DNA of 64,000 nt from Loripinus fragilis (taxonomy: Eukaryota > Mollusca > Bivalvia > Lucinida > Lucinidae). Positions 32,662 to 42,455 of the stretch are shown in pieces; position 1 is the first letter of the stretch; the number at the start of each line of letters is the position of its first letter. Made by a program: the position numbers and the translations under genes. The notes under the pieces are model-generated. The model was not told where the DNA came from. It did no database searches and saw only the letters and a program-made list of their open reading frames with translations. The stretch covers positions 45,369,716-45,433,715 of the forward strand of contig OZ026530.1 of the NCBI GenBank assembly GCA_964019695.1, in the 5' to 3' direction.

Positions 32662-32969
32662 GTGACCAGTGGTGTCTGGTTACAGATTCGAAGCTGACTG
32701 CAGATCCAGGGGTCGCGAGTTCGATCCTGGCTCAGTCCCATACTTTCGTGGAGATTGATCATGAAATAATTTCTACGGTCATTCTCCTCTCTTCCGCTGA
32801 ATGAATCATTCATGAAGAGTTGTTGTCAGTTACAAGCGAAAGTATGTGCATGATTACTGGTTAACTGCTTGTTCAAGCTTGCCCAGGAAAAAAGTGTGGC
32901 TAGGTGAACTGACCGTCCCGCAATGACGATAGCTGTTGACTTGGGACGTAAAGCAACAAAACAAACAAA
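32662..32969 (+). mobile_element. Second-family tRNA-derived SINE, complete
   Basis: The 308-bp element has a B box (GAGTTCGATCC), a 3' domain containing GCCCAGGAAAAAAGTGTGG and TTGGGACGTAAAGCAACAAA, and a CAAACAAA tail. A perfect 14-bp target duplication ATATTTTGTCAGTG flanks it (32648-32661, 32970-32983). Confidence 0.92.
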
Positions 32970-32986
32970 ATATTTTGTCAGTGAAC

Positions 32987-33291
32987 TGAAGTGTAATATT
33001 ACCTGCTAAATACATTCTTAATGGCTCTGGGGTGATCTCCTCTTTAGACTTTGGACAGCACCTCTCTTCTTTAGACTTTGGACAGCACCTCAGAGCTCCG
33101 TAGTTCCGTTGGACGTCTCAGGACAGAATCCCTGCAACCTGCTATCGATGCCTCTAACTGCATCAGCTTTTCCCGCCTCAGCTTCCCATTGGTCAGAACC
33201 TATCTTCCAGTCATTCAGGGGCTGTCTTTGTGATACTTCGGCTATCTCCGTGGTCCTTCTGGTTGTAATAGAATAAAATACTCGCCTACCA
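32987..33291 (-). repeat. 3' LTR of antisense-oriented LTR element
   Basis: The LTR starts TGAAGTGTAATATTACC and ends CGCCTACCA in plus orientation. A 20-bp local duplication (TTTAGACTTTGGACAGCACC) lengthens it relative to 35694-35987. A purine tract read on minus (AAAGTGGGAGGGAGTG, plus positions 33295-33310) adjoins it, marking it as the 3' LTR. Confidence 0.85.
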
Positions 33292-33537
33292 CTACACTCC
33301 CTCCCACTTTAATTTGAAAGTGCTTGATCCAGGGGTCAAATTAACAGACAACTGATGCGAGTATTCGTTTGACACATAACCATAGCCCCACTGTGAGGCG
33401 TATTCCTATTAACCACATCTCTCATGTCAAAGGGGTCCAAAACCACATAGCAAAACCAAGGAAGACAACGATGAAGGAAAAGTAGGAGACACGAATAATG
33501 GATCTTCGTCTGGCCCAGTTGGAGACGTCCACACTGC

Positions 33538-33880
33538 TTCAGGCTGTCCAAGGCCTGGAGCCGATTAGAAAGTGAGAATCTGCTTTCTCATGGAGATCTG
33601 CCCTATTTCAGGCTGACCAAGACCTGAAGTAGACAGACTCGGAACTCTTGAAGTTCTGGATGAACACTCTACCCCAGGCTGACCGAGACCTGGAGCCGAC
33701 TAGGAAATGAGAATCTGCTTTCTCATGGGGATCTTCTGCACTACTTCAGGCTGACCAAGACCTGACCTGAAGTAGACAGACTCAGAACTCTTGAAGTTCT
33801 GGATGAACACTCTACCCCAGGCTGACCAAGACCTGGAGTAGATAGACTGACCTGTTCCAGGCTGCCCAAGTCCTGGAACA
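33538..33880. repeat. Minisatellite within the LTR element
   Basis: Units of about 60-130 bp are built from 'CAGGCTGACCAAGACCTG', 'GAACTCTTGAAGTTCTGGATG' style palindromic words and 'GAGAATCTGCTTTCTCATG', arranged in two to three variable tandem copies. Confidence 0.75.
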
Positions 33881-34139
33881 GATAAGATGAAGAAATCTTC
33901 TCCATTTGGGTTTGCCACGCTACTCTCCCACTATACGACCGCTCTGACCACGACCTGGAGTAGACAGGGAAAAAAGAATATACAGATTCCAACATTAGGA
34001 TTAGATGATAAAACCGGTGACATAAAAACAAAAAAAAATAATCCTCAGCTCGATGCCAAGCGAAGCTTGACACACCTAAAGACACTGGATCGGGTCAGAG
34101 CGCCTAGCACCCAAATACCCTCGTGCCACTGTAAAGCAT

Positions 34140-34430
34140 CTAATCCACATCCGGTCCACGTCGCTCACCATGCAATCTTTTGGCGTTGGCTCTTGTAATG
34201 TCCAGAATGGCCTTCCAATCCACACCACCGATCCTACCAAGTTCAGCGGCTGTCATACCAATCACTGCGGGAGTACTATGGCGACTCCCTCTAAAATGAA
34301 AATGTGGTGCATGGGTCTCGATGAGAAGTCTTCCTTCATGGAGTTTTCTTACAGCTCTGGGGCAATCACCTCTGAAGTCACGACCCATCAATGTAAACAT
34401 CAATGCGAAGAAATTACCCAATTCTATACC
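34140..34430 (-). pseudogene. C-terminal fragment of a TatD-family metal-dependent hydrolase
   Basis: The minus-strand frame contains 'RLLIETHAPHF', then 'STPAVIGMTAAELGRIGG' and 'ITRANAKRLHG'. This is the order of the TatD C-terminal signature: LLIETDAP with the metal-binding Asp, the Arg/Pro segment, the helix, then NA..L(F/Y)G. The key Asp of ETDAP is His here, so the metal site is lost. The N-terminal two thirds of the domain are absent. TatD enzymes are Mg-dependent 3'-5' nucleases. Its position inside an LTR element suggests transduction of a host sequence. Confidence 0.75.
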
Positions 34431-35687
34431 TATAGAGGAACAGTTTGATACTCTTCAGTTGCTGTCCCCAGTCATAGATATAGAAGAATCCAGGACATCA
34501 GGTGTTGGTGAAAACAGCAATGGTGAGTCTGAGGTGAAGTCCGGTCAAGTTAATGCTGATGATACGTTGACACTTGAGGCCCTCTCTGCCAGCAAGACAG
34601 GTCAGGAATCAACTCTGTCAGCGCTATAGATCTGGCTGCATTAGGAATATCTGCCATTGATAAAACAATACAGCAAGATTCTAGTGCCCTTACCATGGAT
34701 GATGTCAGTATGTTTTTCAAAACCAACAGAGACCCAACTAAGATAGCTGAGGGCCTCAGCAAGTTACGAGACTAAAAGCACCGATCAACAGCACCTCCAA
34801 AATCTAATCCTCACCAGTTTTCACAGTAGCCGCGTTTGAAATCTAATCAGCCGGTGTCCCCCTCAAAGGCCTCTAGTCTTCCTGTTAGGAAAGGATCAAA
34901 ATTAAGTAGAGTTTTCCACGTTGGACCGATGTAGAAAGTCGATTTGAAACAAATATTAAGAAATATTACTAATGGTGATTTAGTTTTGAATGAAAATTCC
35001 AAGGCTGATAGTGTTAGTGAAAGCCGTAAAACATTGAAAATATTGTAGAAAAGACTGCAGCAGTCCAGGAGGTGCCACACATTGTTAAAGTGGAGACACA
35101 GAGTGAGCCTGCCATAGCTGTAAGCCTGTGGACATCCCCACCTTGAGCAAGTATCTGTCCAGAGACCTCTGGTGTCTTAGCGAAGCTGCAAGAACTTAGT
35201 TTCCGATTTTCTACTGCCAAAATGAATGATAAAAAACAAGATATAAGCTTTGATCTCAGAGAGAAGTTTGCAGAAATGAATGTTCATAAATACATAGATA
35301 GTGAGAGAATTGTTGAAAGGGGGAGAAACTCTGCCTCCAGATGGTCAAGCATTCAATGGTGGCTCTAACAATACACAGACTATGCAAACATCTTTGCTTA
35401 GAGATGGATTAAGTGGTATTTCTGATGCAGGTGCAAGACCCAAACTCTATGATTCTGGCTTTAACAGTGTCACTGACAGTCAATTTAGAGACAGTTCTCT
35501 CTCTAGACAAAGATATCTATTAACTTCTGAACTGAAATCAACTTTTAAATCTAGATCCTTAGTGAGTTCTGGTACAGAACTCACGAAGGATCTAGATTTA
35601 AAATCTACGTCAGTTTCTAGCGGTAGCCATGTTGGATTTGTGCCGGGTCATAATGTCCCAGATCGCTCCTTAGTATCCCACTTCTGA
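34395..35687 (+). pseudogene. Unidentified coding-like sequence, antisense to the LTR element
   Basis: Plus-strand frames, joined only across frameshifts and stops, look protein-coding: 'DIEESRTSGVGENSNGESEV' (around 34480), 'DDVSMFFKTNRDPTKIAEGL' ending at TAA near 34772, 'KVDLKQILRNITNGDLVLNE' (34930s), 'FDLREKFAEMNVHKYID' (35250s), and a 128-codon Ser-rich stretch 35301-35687 that ends just before the primer site. Minus-strand frames here are full of stops. I recognise no family. It could be a captured host gene or an antisense accessory ORF of this retroelement lineage. Confidence 0.5.
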
Positions 35688-35692
35688 CACCA
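35676..35692 (-). promoter_or_regulatory. tRNA-Leu primer-binding site
   Basis: Read on minus, TGGTGTCAGAAGTGGGA begins one base from the LTR. It is the complement of an animal tRNA-Leu 3' end (TTCTGAC acceptor strand, discriminator A, CCA), over 17 bases. This fixes the element's orientation as minus. Confidence 0.85.
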
Positions 35693-35693
35693 G

Positions 35694-35987
35694 TGAGGTG
35701 TAATATTACCTGCTAAATACACTCTTGATGGCTCTGGGGTGATCTCTTCTAAAGTCTTTGGACAGCACTTCAGAGCTCGGTAGATTCGTCTGTTCCATTG
35801 GACGTCTCAGGACAGAATCCCTGCAACCTGCTATTGAAGCCTCTAAGCGCATCAGCTTTTCCCGCCTCAGCTTCCCATTGGTCAGAACCTTGGATCCTAT
35901 CTTCCAGTCATCCAGGGCTGTCTTTGTGATATTTCGGCTATCTCTGTGGTCCTTCCTGTTGTAATAGAATAGAATACTCGCCTACCA
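35694..35987 (-). repeat. 5' LTR of antisense-oriented LTR element
   Basis: It starts TGAGGTGTAATATTACC and ends CGCCTACCA, matching 32987-33291 with numerous differences and indels, so the insertion is much older than the 15-kb element. Confidence 0.85.
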
Positions 35988-37296
35988 TGACAAAACCATT
36001 TTATGTTCATTAATTTGGTATTAACGAATTTTTATTTATCTTTTCAAAACTGTAAGCATTACGTTTATATCTTATATACTTCTACGATTTATTAGATGTT
36101 ACATGGTAGCCCAATATCACACATAAATGTCAAGTGTATATCTCTGTGCCTTGCGCTAACTATAGACCCCCTCACACAGGGGTAATTTTGTACACTATGA
36201 TTTCCAGTTACTACATTATATATATGATATTTTTATATTTTAGCCTCAAAGGGGGGGGGCAAGAAAAGCTCCTTAAAGCACGTAGCTCTTTTGATGCGGC
36301 AGCCCTTCTTTTTTCGTGATTAAACAACAGTTCAAGGTGCATCAAAGGACTAGTACGAATTGACATGTCAATTATAGTTTGTTTTGTGGGAACAAACTAG
36401 ACTGCCCAGTCCTTAAAACAATTTTTCATCAATGTGCCATATCATATACTTGTAGCTAGTCTTACTCTGATGGCTCTGTTTTGCACATTGATGAACAATT
36501 GTTATAAAGACAGGAGCCAGTCTAGGAACATACTATTTCAATGCACGACATTGGCCAGAATATCTACAGCCATACACTGTTAAACATCATTGAGAATAGG
36601 GCAACACATAATATGACAAACTAGCTACATTCAGCCTGATGTAGGCACAGACTAATCTGGATCTTGTTGCTAGCATAATGTTTAACGTCATGACTTGAAC
36701 CATTTTCAATATCCATATTATTAGCAGTTCAATGATATCACTGAGACTTTAAGGGTGACTTGCTGACAAGCTGACTTATTTAGCATTAGCTATGATTGCA
36801 GGCTTTCAAACCCCAAGCAGAATGAATATGACTGAGTAAACAGACCGAAATGAAACAATTCTATTGCAAACTGTATGTTATGTATTTGTATTAACATGTC
36901 CATTATGCACATTGCACATGTTTAACTTGTAACTTTTACCTTTTTCAGATTCATGAAGAACATTGAGGCACAGCTTTCCCAGTACGCTGCTAGAATTTGA
37001 TAGGTATGCCATTCGTATAGACTAAAGATTTGAACACCCCTTGGGATTGGCCATATGAAGAGATTATTAAAGCTATACTCATGCAGCTTGGTTTAGCAGA
37101 CATGATTTTATTCAATTAAATATAAATACTTAATCAAGAGCATCTATCTTGTGGACACATAGGCTGGTTCATGCAGCAGTAGACGATGTACTTAATCATT
37201 TAATTCTACAAGTACTACATTTTGTTTCCTCCAGGGTAGAACCTGAAGCTGTATGCTTGTTAATCTTGAAGTAAATGTATCACTCAACCAATTGAT

Positions 37297-37430
37297 ATGT
37301 CTGGCTATTTATCTGCTCATACATTGGAGAAGCCATATACGTGTGGCCATTGTGGTGCCTGTTTCACTCTGTTAGCTCTTTTAAAGAAACATATGCTTGT
37401 TCATACAGAAGAGAAGGCATATAACTATGA
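37297..37430 (+). pseudogene. C2H2 zinc-finger gene 3, 5' piece
   Basis: It starts MSGYLSAHTLEKPYTCGHCG, carries the first finger and the beginning of the first truncated module (AYNYE), and is cut at 37430 by the Penelope-like insertion. The splice-acceptor-like TTTCCTCCAG ends at 37234, 62 bases upstream. Confidence 0.9.
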
Positions 37431-39786
37431 GGTATCCAGGATTTTCATATGAACTATGTTTTGGTTCCAGCAGATAAAGCTGCTAACAATGTTGTAGTTG
37501 TATGACGATTGTATTATATTAATACTCTTAAGCGTGAGCTTGTTGACACTAATGCCTATAAACTGCAGCCTTCGTTAAGTGAAAGGGTGATTGTTGATGG
37601 GCATGGTTGTCATACAGCCCTACATTTTGGTGTCAAAGCTAAAGAAAATCAAGACAAAGTTCCTACGTTGTACTGGTTACCTAAACTCCATAAAAAACCC
37701 TATAAAGCAAGATTTATTGCAAATTCTAGTTCTTGTACGACAACAGAACTTTCTAAATTGTTAACCTCGTGTCTTACAGCTGTTAAAAAACATGTTATCA
37801 AATATTGTGAAAAAGTATATGAGAGATCCGGTAAAAACCTATTTTGGTCGATTAAAAATTCAGGTGAAATTTTAGATAAACTTAAAGCTAGAGATTTCAA
37901 TGCGACCAGTTTGTCTACTTATGATTTTTCTACTCTTTACACTACTTTACCTCATAATTTAATTAAAGATAAACTTATTGATCTTATTGAAAGAACCTTC
38001 CAGAGAGAAGGCTCTCCTTACCTTGCATGTAGTGACAGAAATGCATTTTTTACTTCAGAAAAACCTAAGAAATATCATGCATGGTCGTGTCAAAATGTAT
38101 GTGATGCGCTGACCTTTTTGTTGGACAACATTTTTATTCGATTTGGCACCAAGCTCTATAGACAAGTAGTTGGGATTCCTATGGGCACTAATTGTGCTCC
38201 CCTGGTTGCAGATTTATTCCTGTTTTGTTATGAAAGGGACTTTATGATGTCTCTTTCTGATGATAAGCAGGCTGATGTTATTGATGCGTTTAACATTACT
38301 TCCAGATATTTGGACGATATTTTAAATATTAATAATGTTTATTTTGAAAATATGGTTAGCCAAATATACCCTTCAGAGCTCCAACTTAATAAAGCCAATG
38401 CCTCTGATACCGAAGCCGCATTTTTAGACTTGCATTTGTCAATTTCTAATGGTATTGTTTCTACCAAAATTTATGATAAACGTGACGACTTTGATTTTGA
38501 AATTGTCAATTTCCCATTTTTAGATGGTGATGTTCCTCGTTCTACATCCTATGGAGTCTATATCTCTCAACTCATTCGTTTTGCTAGAGCATCTAGCTAT
38601 GTTACTGACTTCAACACTCGCAATAAATTGTTAACTCAGAAACTTCTAAAACAGGGCTATCGGTATCATAAACTTCGCAAAACATTTTCAAAATTTTATA
38701 GACGATACTTTGATTTGATTTCTAAATTCCAAGTTGGACTTAAATCTCTCTTGCGCCAAGGACTTTCGGAACCTGATTTCTATGGTGACTTGGTGTATAA
38801 GTTGAAGAAGATTGTTGGCTCTAATAATTTTTCAGCGCAGTTCATTAAAATAATTTCCCATTATAAAAAGATTGGCTATAACATTAATGTATTGCAACAG
38901 ACTGCATGCTTGGTAGTCAACCCAATCACAGTTGGCAACTTTGCTTTCCTCTTTAATTGCACGCTGGTGGGTCGGACTTCAGACTCTATGATGGTTCCGA
39001 CTTAAAGACTTATCTATTGATGAGATGGTAGGGGCCTGATGCTTTGGCTGTTTGTCGGGCCCACCGGGGTTTACCTGTTGGATTTCTTTTGCTCCGGTAT
39101 TCAGTTTAATTTACTGTTGAGTCCTTATCCTTGCTTTATCTCCTTGTTATATCTTGATTTATATGTTTTAGGAGATGATGCATTGATAAGTTAGGGGTCT
39201 TTCATGCAAACCAAATATCTATGTGTCTTGATCCACATCTGAATTAAGGGTGAGGTTGGGGCCGTTAAACCGGTTTAAGCCCTCCAGTAAAAGTATTTTT
39301 ACTGACCGTTCCAAGGCGGTGCTTCTTTTGTGGATCGTTTTTGTTGGTTATGCTTCATGTTGGTGTGTGTTGTAATGTTGTCTCTGTTCTTTGTAGCCTT
39401 GTTGTCATCTATTGGGAAATGGGTGACCTCTTGGCTGTCGTGTGTGTTGTGTTTTGTCACTCTCCCAAATGTGTCCTGGCTCACATCAGAATCAAGGGTG
39501 AGGTTGGCGCCGTAAAACTGGTTTAAGCCCTCCAGTAAAATATTTTACTGACCGTTCCAAGGCGGTACTTCTTTTGTGGATCTTTTATGTTTTTGTTCTG
39601 TCTTGTGTTTGCTATGTTTTGTGCGCGTCTGTTTATGTGTGCTTCGTGGTCACCTGCTGGGAAAGGGCTGACCTCTTGGCTCTCGTTTGTGGTGTCTTCT
39701 GTGAGTTTGTCACTTTCCCATTGGTATCCTGGGTCAGGTGTGGTACTTTATTGTATCGATTCCTGATCTTTGCAACCTTACTTACT
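37431..39786 (+). mobile_element. Penelope-like element inserted in zinc-finger gene 3
   Basis: Host sequence stops after TATAACTATGA and resumes at TTGCTTTAAAG; compared with genes 1 and 2, three bases (ATC) are lost and no target duplication is seen. The insert has a 5'-truncated reverse-transcriptase frame (to 39005) followed by two tandem copies of the roughly 300-bp tail (about 39205-39483 diverged, 39484-39786 typical). Tandem or partial tails are common in Penelope-like elements. Confidence 0.85.
37440..39005 (+). pseudogene. Penelope-like reverse transcriptase, 5'-truncated, one stop
   Basis: The frame begins inside the element ('NYVLVPADKAANNVVVV'), meets TGA at 37503-37505 and then runs open for 498 codons to 39005. 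'LYWLPKLHKKPYKARFI', 'YDFSTLYTTLPHNLI', 'GIPMGTNCAPLVADLFLF' and the active-site box RYLDDIL, then 'AFLDLHLSI', are reverse-transcriptase motifs in the order and style of Penelope-like elements. No GIY-YIG endonuclease follows the RT domain, so the lineage is either endonuclease-less or carries its endonuclease in the missing N-terminal part. The single TGA where a Cys codon (TGT) is likely suggests a young copy. Confidence 0.82.
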
Positions 39787-40647
39787 TTGCTTTAAAGAGG
39801 ATACGCCTGTCCATACAGGAGAGAAGACATATAACTATGAATCTTGCTTTAAAGAGAATACGCCTGTCCACACAGAAGAGAAGACATATAACTATGACTC
39901 TTGCTTTAAAGAGGATACGCTTGTTCATACAGGAGATAGGCGATACAAATGTGACACGTGTGGAAAGTGTTTCATTAATTCATCTAACTTGAAGGTACAT
40001 GAACGGATTCATACAGGAGAAAGGCCATATAGCTGTGACATTTGTGGTAAATGTTTTACTCAGTTATCTACCTTGAAGAACCATGAACGAATTCATTCAG
40101 GTGAAAAGCCATATACATATAGTTGTGACATCTGTGGTAAAGGTTTTACTCACTTATCTACCTTGAAGGCACATGAACGGGTTCACTCAGGAGAAAAGCC
40201 GTATAGCTGTGACATCTGTGGTAAATGTTTACTCAGTTATCTAACTTGAAGGCACATGAACGGATTCACTCAGGGGAAAAGCCAGATAGCTGTGACATTT
40301 GTGGTAAATGTTTTATTACGTCATCAGACTTGAAGAAACATAAACGGATTCACTTGGAGACACATAAGCGTATTCATACAGGAGAAGACCGATATAGCTG
40401 TGACATTTGTGGTAAATGTTTTACTCAGTTATCTTCCTTGAAGGCACATGAACGTATTCATTCAGGAGAAAAGCCATATAGTTGTGACATTTGTGGTAAA
40501 TGTTTTACTCAGCCATCTATATTGAAGCGACATACTGTTATCCATACAGGAGAAAAACCTTATAGGTGTGACACTTGTGGTAAAGGTTTTACTAGACCAT
40601 CTACATTGAAGACACACATGCTTATTCATACAGGTGAAGTCACATAA
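39787..40647 (+). pseudogene. C2H2 zinc-finger gene 3, 3' piece with 1-nt frameshift
   Basis: After the insertion the array resumes in the truncated modules (CFKEDTPVHTGEKTYNYE), with two full 19-residue modules and then about eight C2H2 fingers to HTGEVT. At about 40226 the AAATGTTTTACTCAG seen in other fingers reads AAATGTTTACTCAG; this 1-nt deletion shifts the frame inside a finger and the distal fingers continue in another frame. One linker contains an extra residue pair (KPYTYSC) and another the [12 protein letters not shown] insertion also present in gene 1. It is a dead paralogue that is otherwise well preserved, so the breaks are recent. Confidence 0.9.
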
Positions 40648-40725
40648 GCTTCTTCTTTACTGGTTAAAAAAGCCATAAATCTGTAACATTTCTGGTCAAT
40701 ATTTTACTTGATAAGTTGAAATAGA

Positions 40726-41368
40726 CTACAGGTCAAGGTCAAAAAAGAGGTTAATATGAAAATTTGGCTGAGTTATGGCCCTTTTTACTTAGATTCCGGC
40801 TAAATTGTCAATTTGTGGTTTCAGATAACTAACTTTTGAAGGATGCAACAATTTCAAATTTTACAGTTAGGTAAAGCATCATAAAATACAGGAAAAGTTT
40901 GAGTTTGGGGGTCATTCGCAAGTTTTTGACAGAGTTACGACCCTTTATGACCCTTTTTTGACTTAGGTTTAGGCTGATGCAAAAGCTATATTGGCTTTTT
41001 GGTGGAATAAACTTCATATTTCTCCTATAATATATATCTGACAATTTCTCACTATAGGCCATGATTACCCAGTGCCTGTAGATAAGCATGACAGTGATTA
41101 AAATTTTACCCCCTCCCCCCCAACCCCTTAGGTGGGGATCAAAGGTCAAATATTTAAATTTCGCAATAACTCAGTAAGTTGTCAGTATGCAGATTATGGA
41201 ATCAAATTCACAAATGCAGCAACATGTAAGCAAATACTTGTCCGCAGCCCCCCCCCCCCCTGGACCCTGGGGATGAAGTCAGAAGGTCAAAATTCAATTT
41301 GTTCAGAGATTATGGTCATGTTGCATCTCAAATTAAAAAGAATGCAGTAACATGGTAGCAAATATTTT
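40726..41368 (+). repeat. Repeat element shared with 25901-26620
   Basis: The order 'TTTGTGGTTTC', 'AAAGCATCATAAAATACAGG', 'GGCTTAGGTTTAGGCT' type words, 'ACCCCTTAGGTGGGG' and 'GCAAATATTTT' follows that of the 26.0-26.6 kb region. No coding sequence. Confidence 0.7.
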
Positions 41369-41790
41369 CAAGTTTCCCACAAGCTCTTGAAAGTATGGAA
41401 AACCTGGAAAATCATCAAAAAAGTTCCTTGCATGGAAAAATAATGGAATTTGAAGAAAATTGAATAATCACTGTAAAATCATGGATTTGACGAAACCACC
41501 AGTAGCCAGAAAACTAGTTGTCACACGCACAAAACTTGTGTGTCTGACAGCTAGTTTTCTGACTACTGGTGGTTTCAAGTTTTAATTATTTCAAAATGCA
41601 TGCATGGTCTACAAGCATCTTCATTTAAATATAATGCTGCATTCCACACTTATGCTCACCGTGGTGAAGATGCCGCTAAAAGGGGAGGTTGGGGGCCATG
41701 CATGAAATAGTCATGGAAAAAACATTGTTGATCATGGAAAAACATGGAAAAATCATTGAATCGTGTTTTTTAATTTCTGTGGGAAACCTG
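41369..41790. mobile_element. MITE with 6-bp target duplication and central palindrome
   Basis: The 422-bp element has ends CAAGTTTCCCACA and (inverted) CAGGTTTCCCACA, flanked by TATTTT on both sides (41363-41368, 41791-41796). The empty site GCAAATATTTTGCCCGCAG exists at 26440-26458. At 41482-41575 there is a near-perfect 42-bp-arm hairpin (GAAACCACCAGTAG...). Confidence 0.88.
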
Positions 41791-41796
41791 TATTTT

Positions 41797-42455
41797 GCCC
41801 GCAGAGTCTCCAACAAAAGTAAAAATACCTTGAGAGTAGAAATCAATCAATTTTGTGATGGTTAACGCGATACCATGAGAAGTTCTTATGCCACCGACAA
41901 ATTGTGAGGGGTTAAGTTACCCCACCCACTTCTTGAAAAGTAGGGGAAGTGTTATTAAGAATATTTTTTCTTGATTACCAAACTAAAGACGACACACTTT
42001 TTGCACTGCAAAATGATTTTATGCATTGCTCGCTACAATTAAAGCAAAACATATACTCAATCTAGGCTTTTTTCATGCTCCTGTAGTGACACAATTTATA
42101 GTAAAAGTATAAAGAAAAATTGAAAAAAAGTTCCATTTTTGAAAGTTTACCATTTTTCTATTAGTCAACATTTTTCGAATATAAAGGTGTAAGTCGTGCA
42201 AGAAGTGATCGCATATAAATTGAAATAAAAAAAAAAAGTTGGCACCAAATCCTTAATTGTCAATACATTCTCGTAATTTCTTTTAAAGACCAGTCAGCTA
42301 GTGTATAAAACCAACTCATTTTGAGCATGCGCTGCACGTGCACACCGAGTCCTTTCTCGACAAAAATTAAGCCATCAAGTAGCCGTTGAATTCTAGTTTC
42401 CAAATATATATTATTTGATAGCATTTTATCAACGCATTGTGGAGTTATGAAGCTT
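41797..42455. other. No gene; contains dispersed repeat 42075-42235
   Basis: Apart from the second copy of the 3735-3890 repeat, I see only AT-rich DNA and one poly-A run. Confidence 0.5.

Larger units (their letters stand above)
32987..35987 (-). mobile_element. Non-autonomous LTR retrotransposon with TatD fragment
   Basis: Two LTRs (305 and 294 bp, clearly diverged) enclose 2.4 kb without any reverse transcriptase, protease or integrase. Orientation is minus, from the tRNA-Leu primer site next to the right LTR and the purine tract next to the left LTR. Flanks TGAAC and TGACA are at best a damaged target duplication. Inside, in element orientation, are coding-like DNA on the opposite strand, a TatD-like hydrolase fragment in sense, and a minisatellite. 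It interrupts the 20447-21172 type repeat, whose two halves flank it. Confidence 0.82.
36225..40725 (+). repeat. Zinc-finger duplication unit 3
   Basis: It aligns with units 1 and 2 from 'ATATTTTTATATTTTAGCC' (36228) to 37430, then again from 39787 to about 40725. The intervening 2.36 kb is a Penelope-like insertion. The upstream half of the unit (equivalent to 26871-27740) is missing. Confidence 0.88.

Noticed and set aside
36134..36319. Short frame downstream of the repeat at 35990 as an exon
   Set aside because: It spans a poly-G stretch and splice-acceptor-like site and is not maintained in units 1 and 2.
39190..39786. Hammerhead ribozyme in the Penelope-like tail
   Set aside because: I looked for the CTGATGA and GAAA core in proper order around conserved stems and did not find it.
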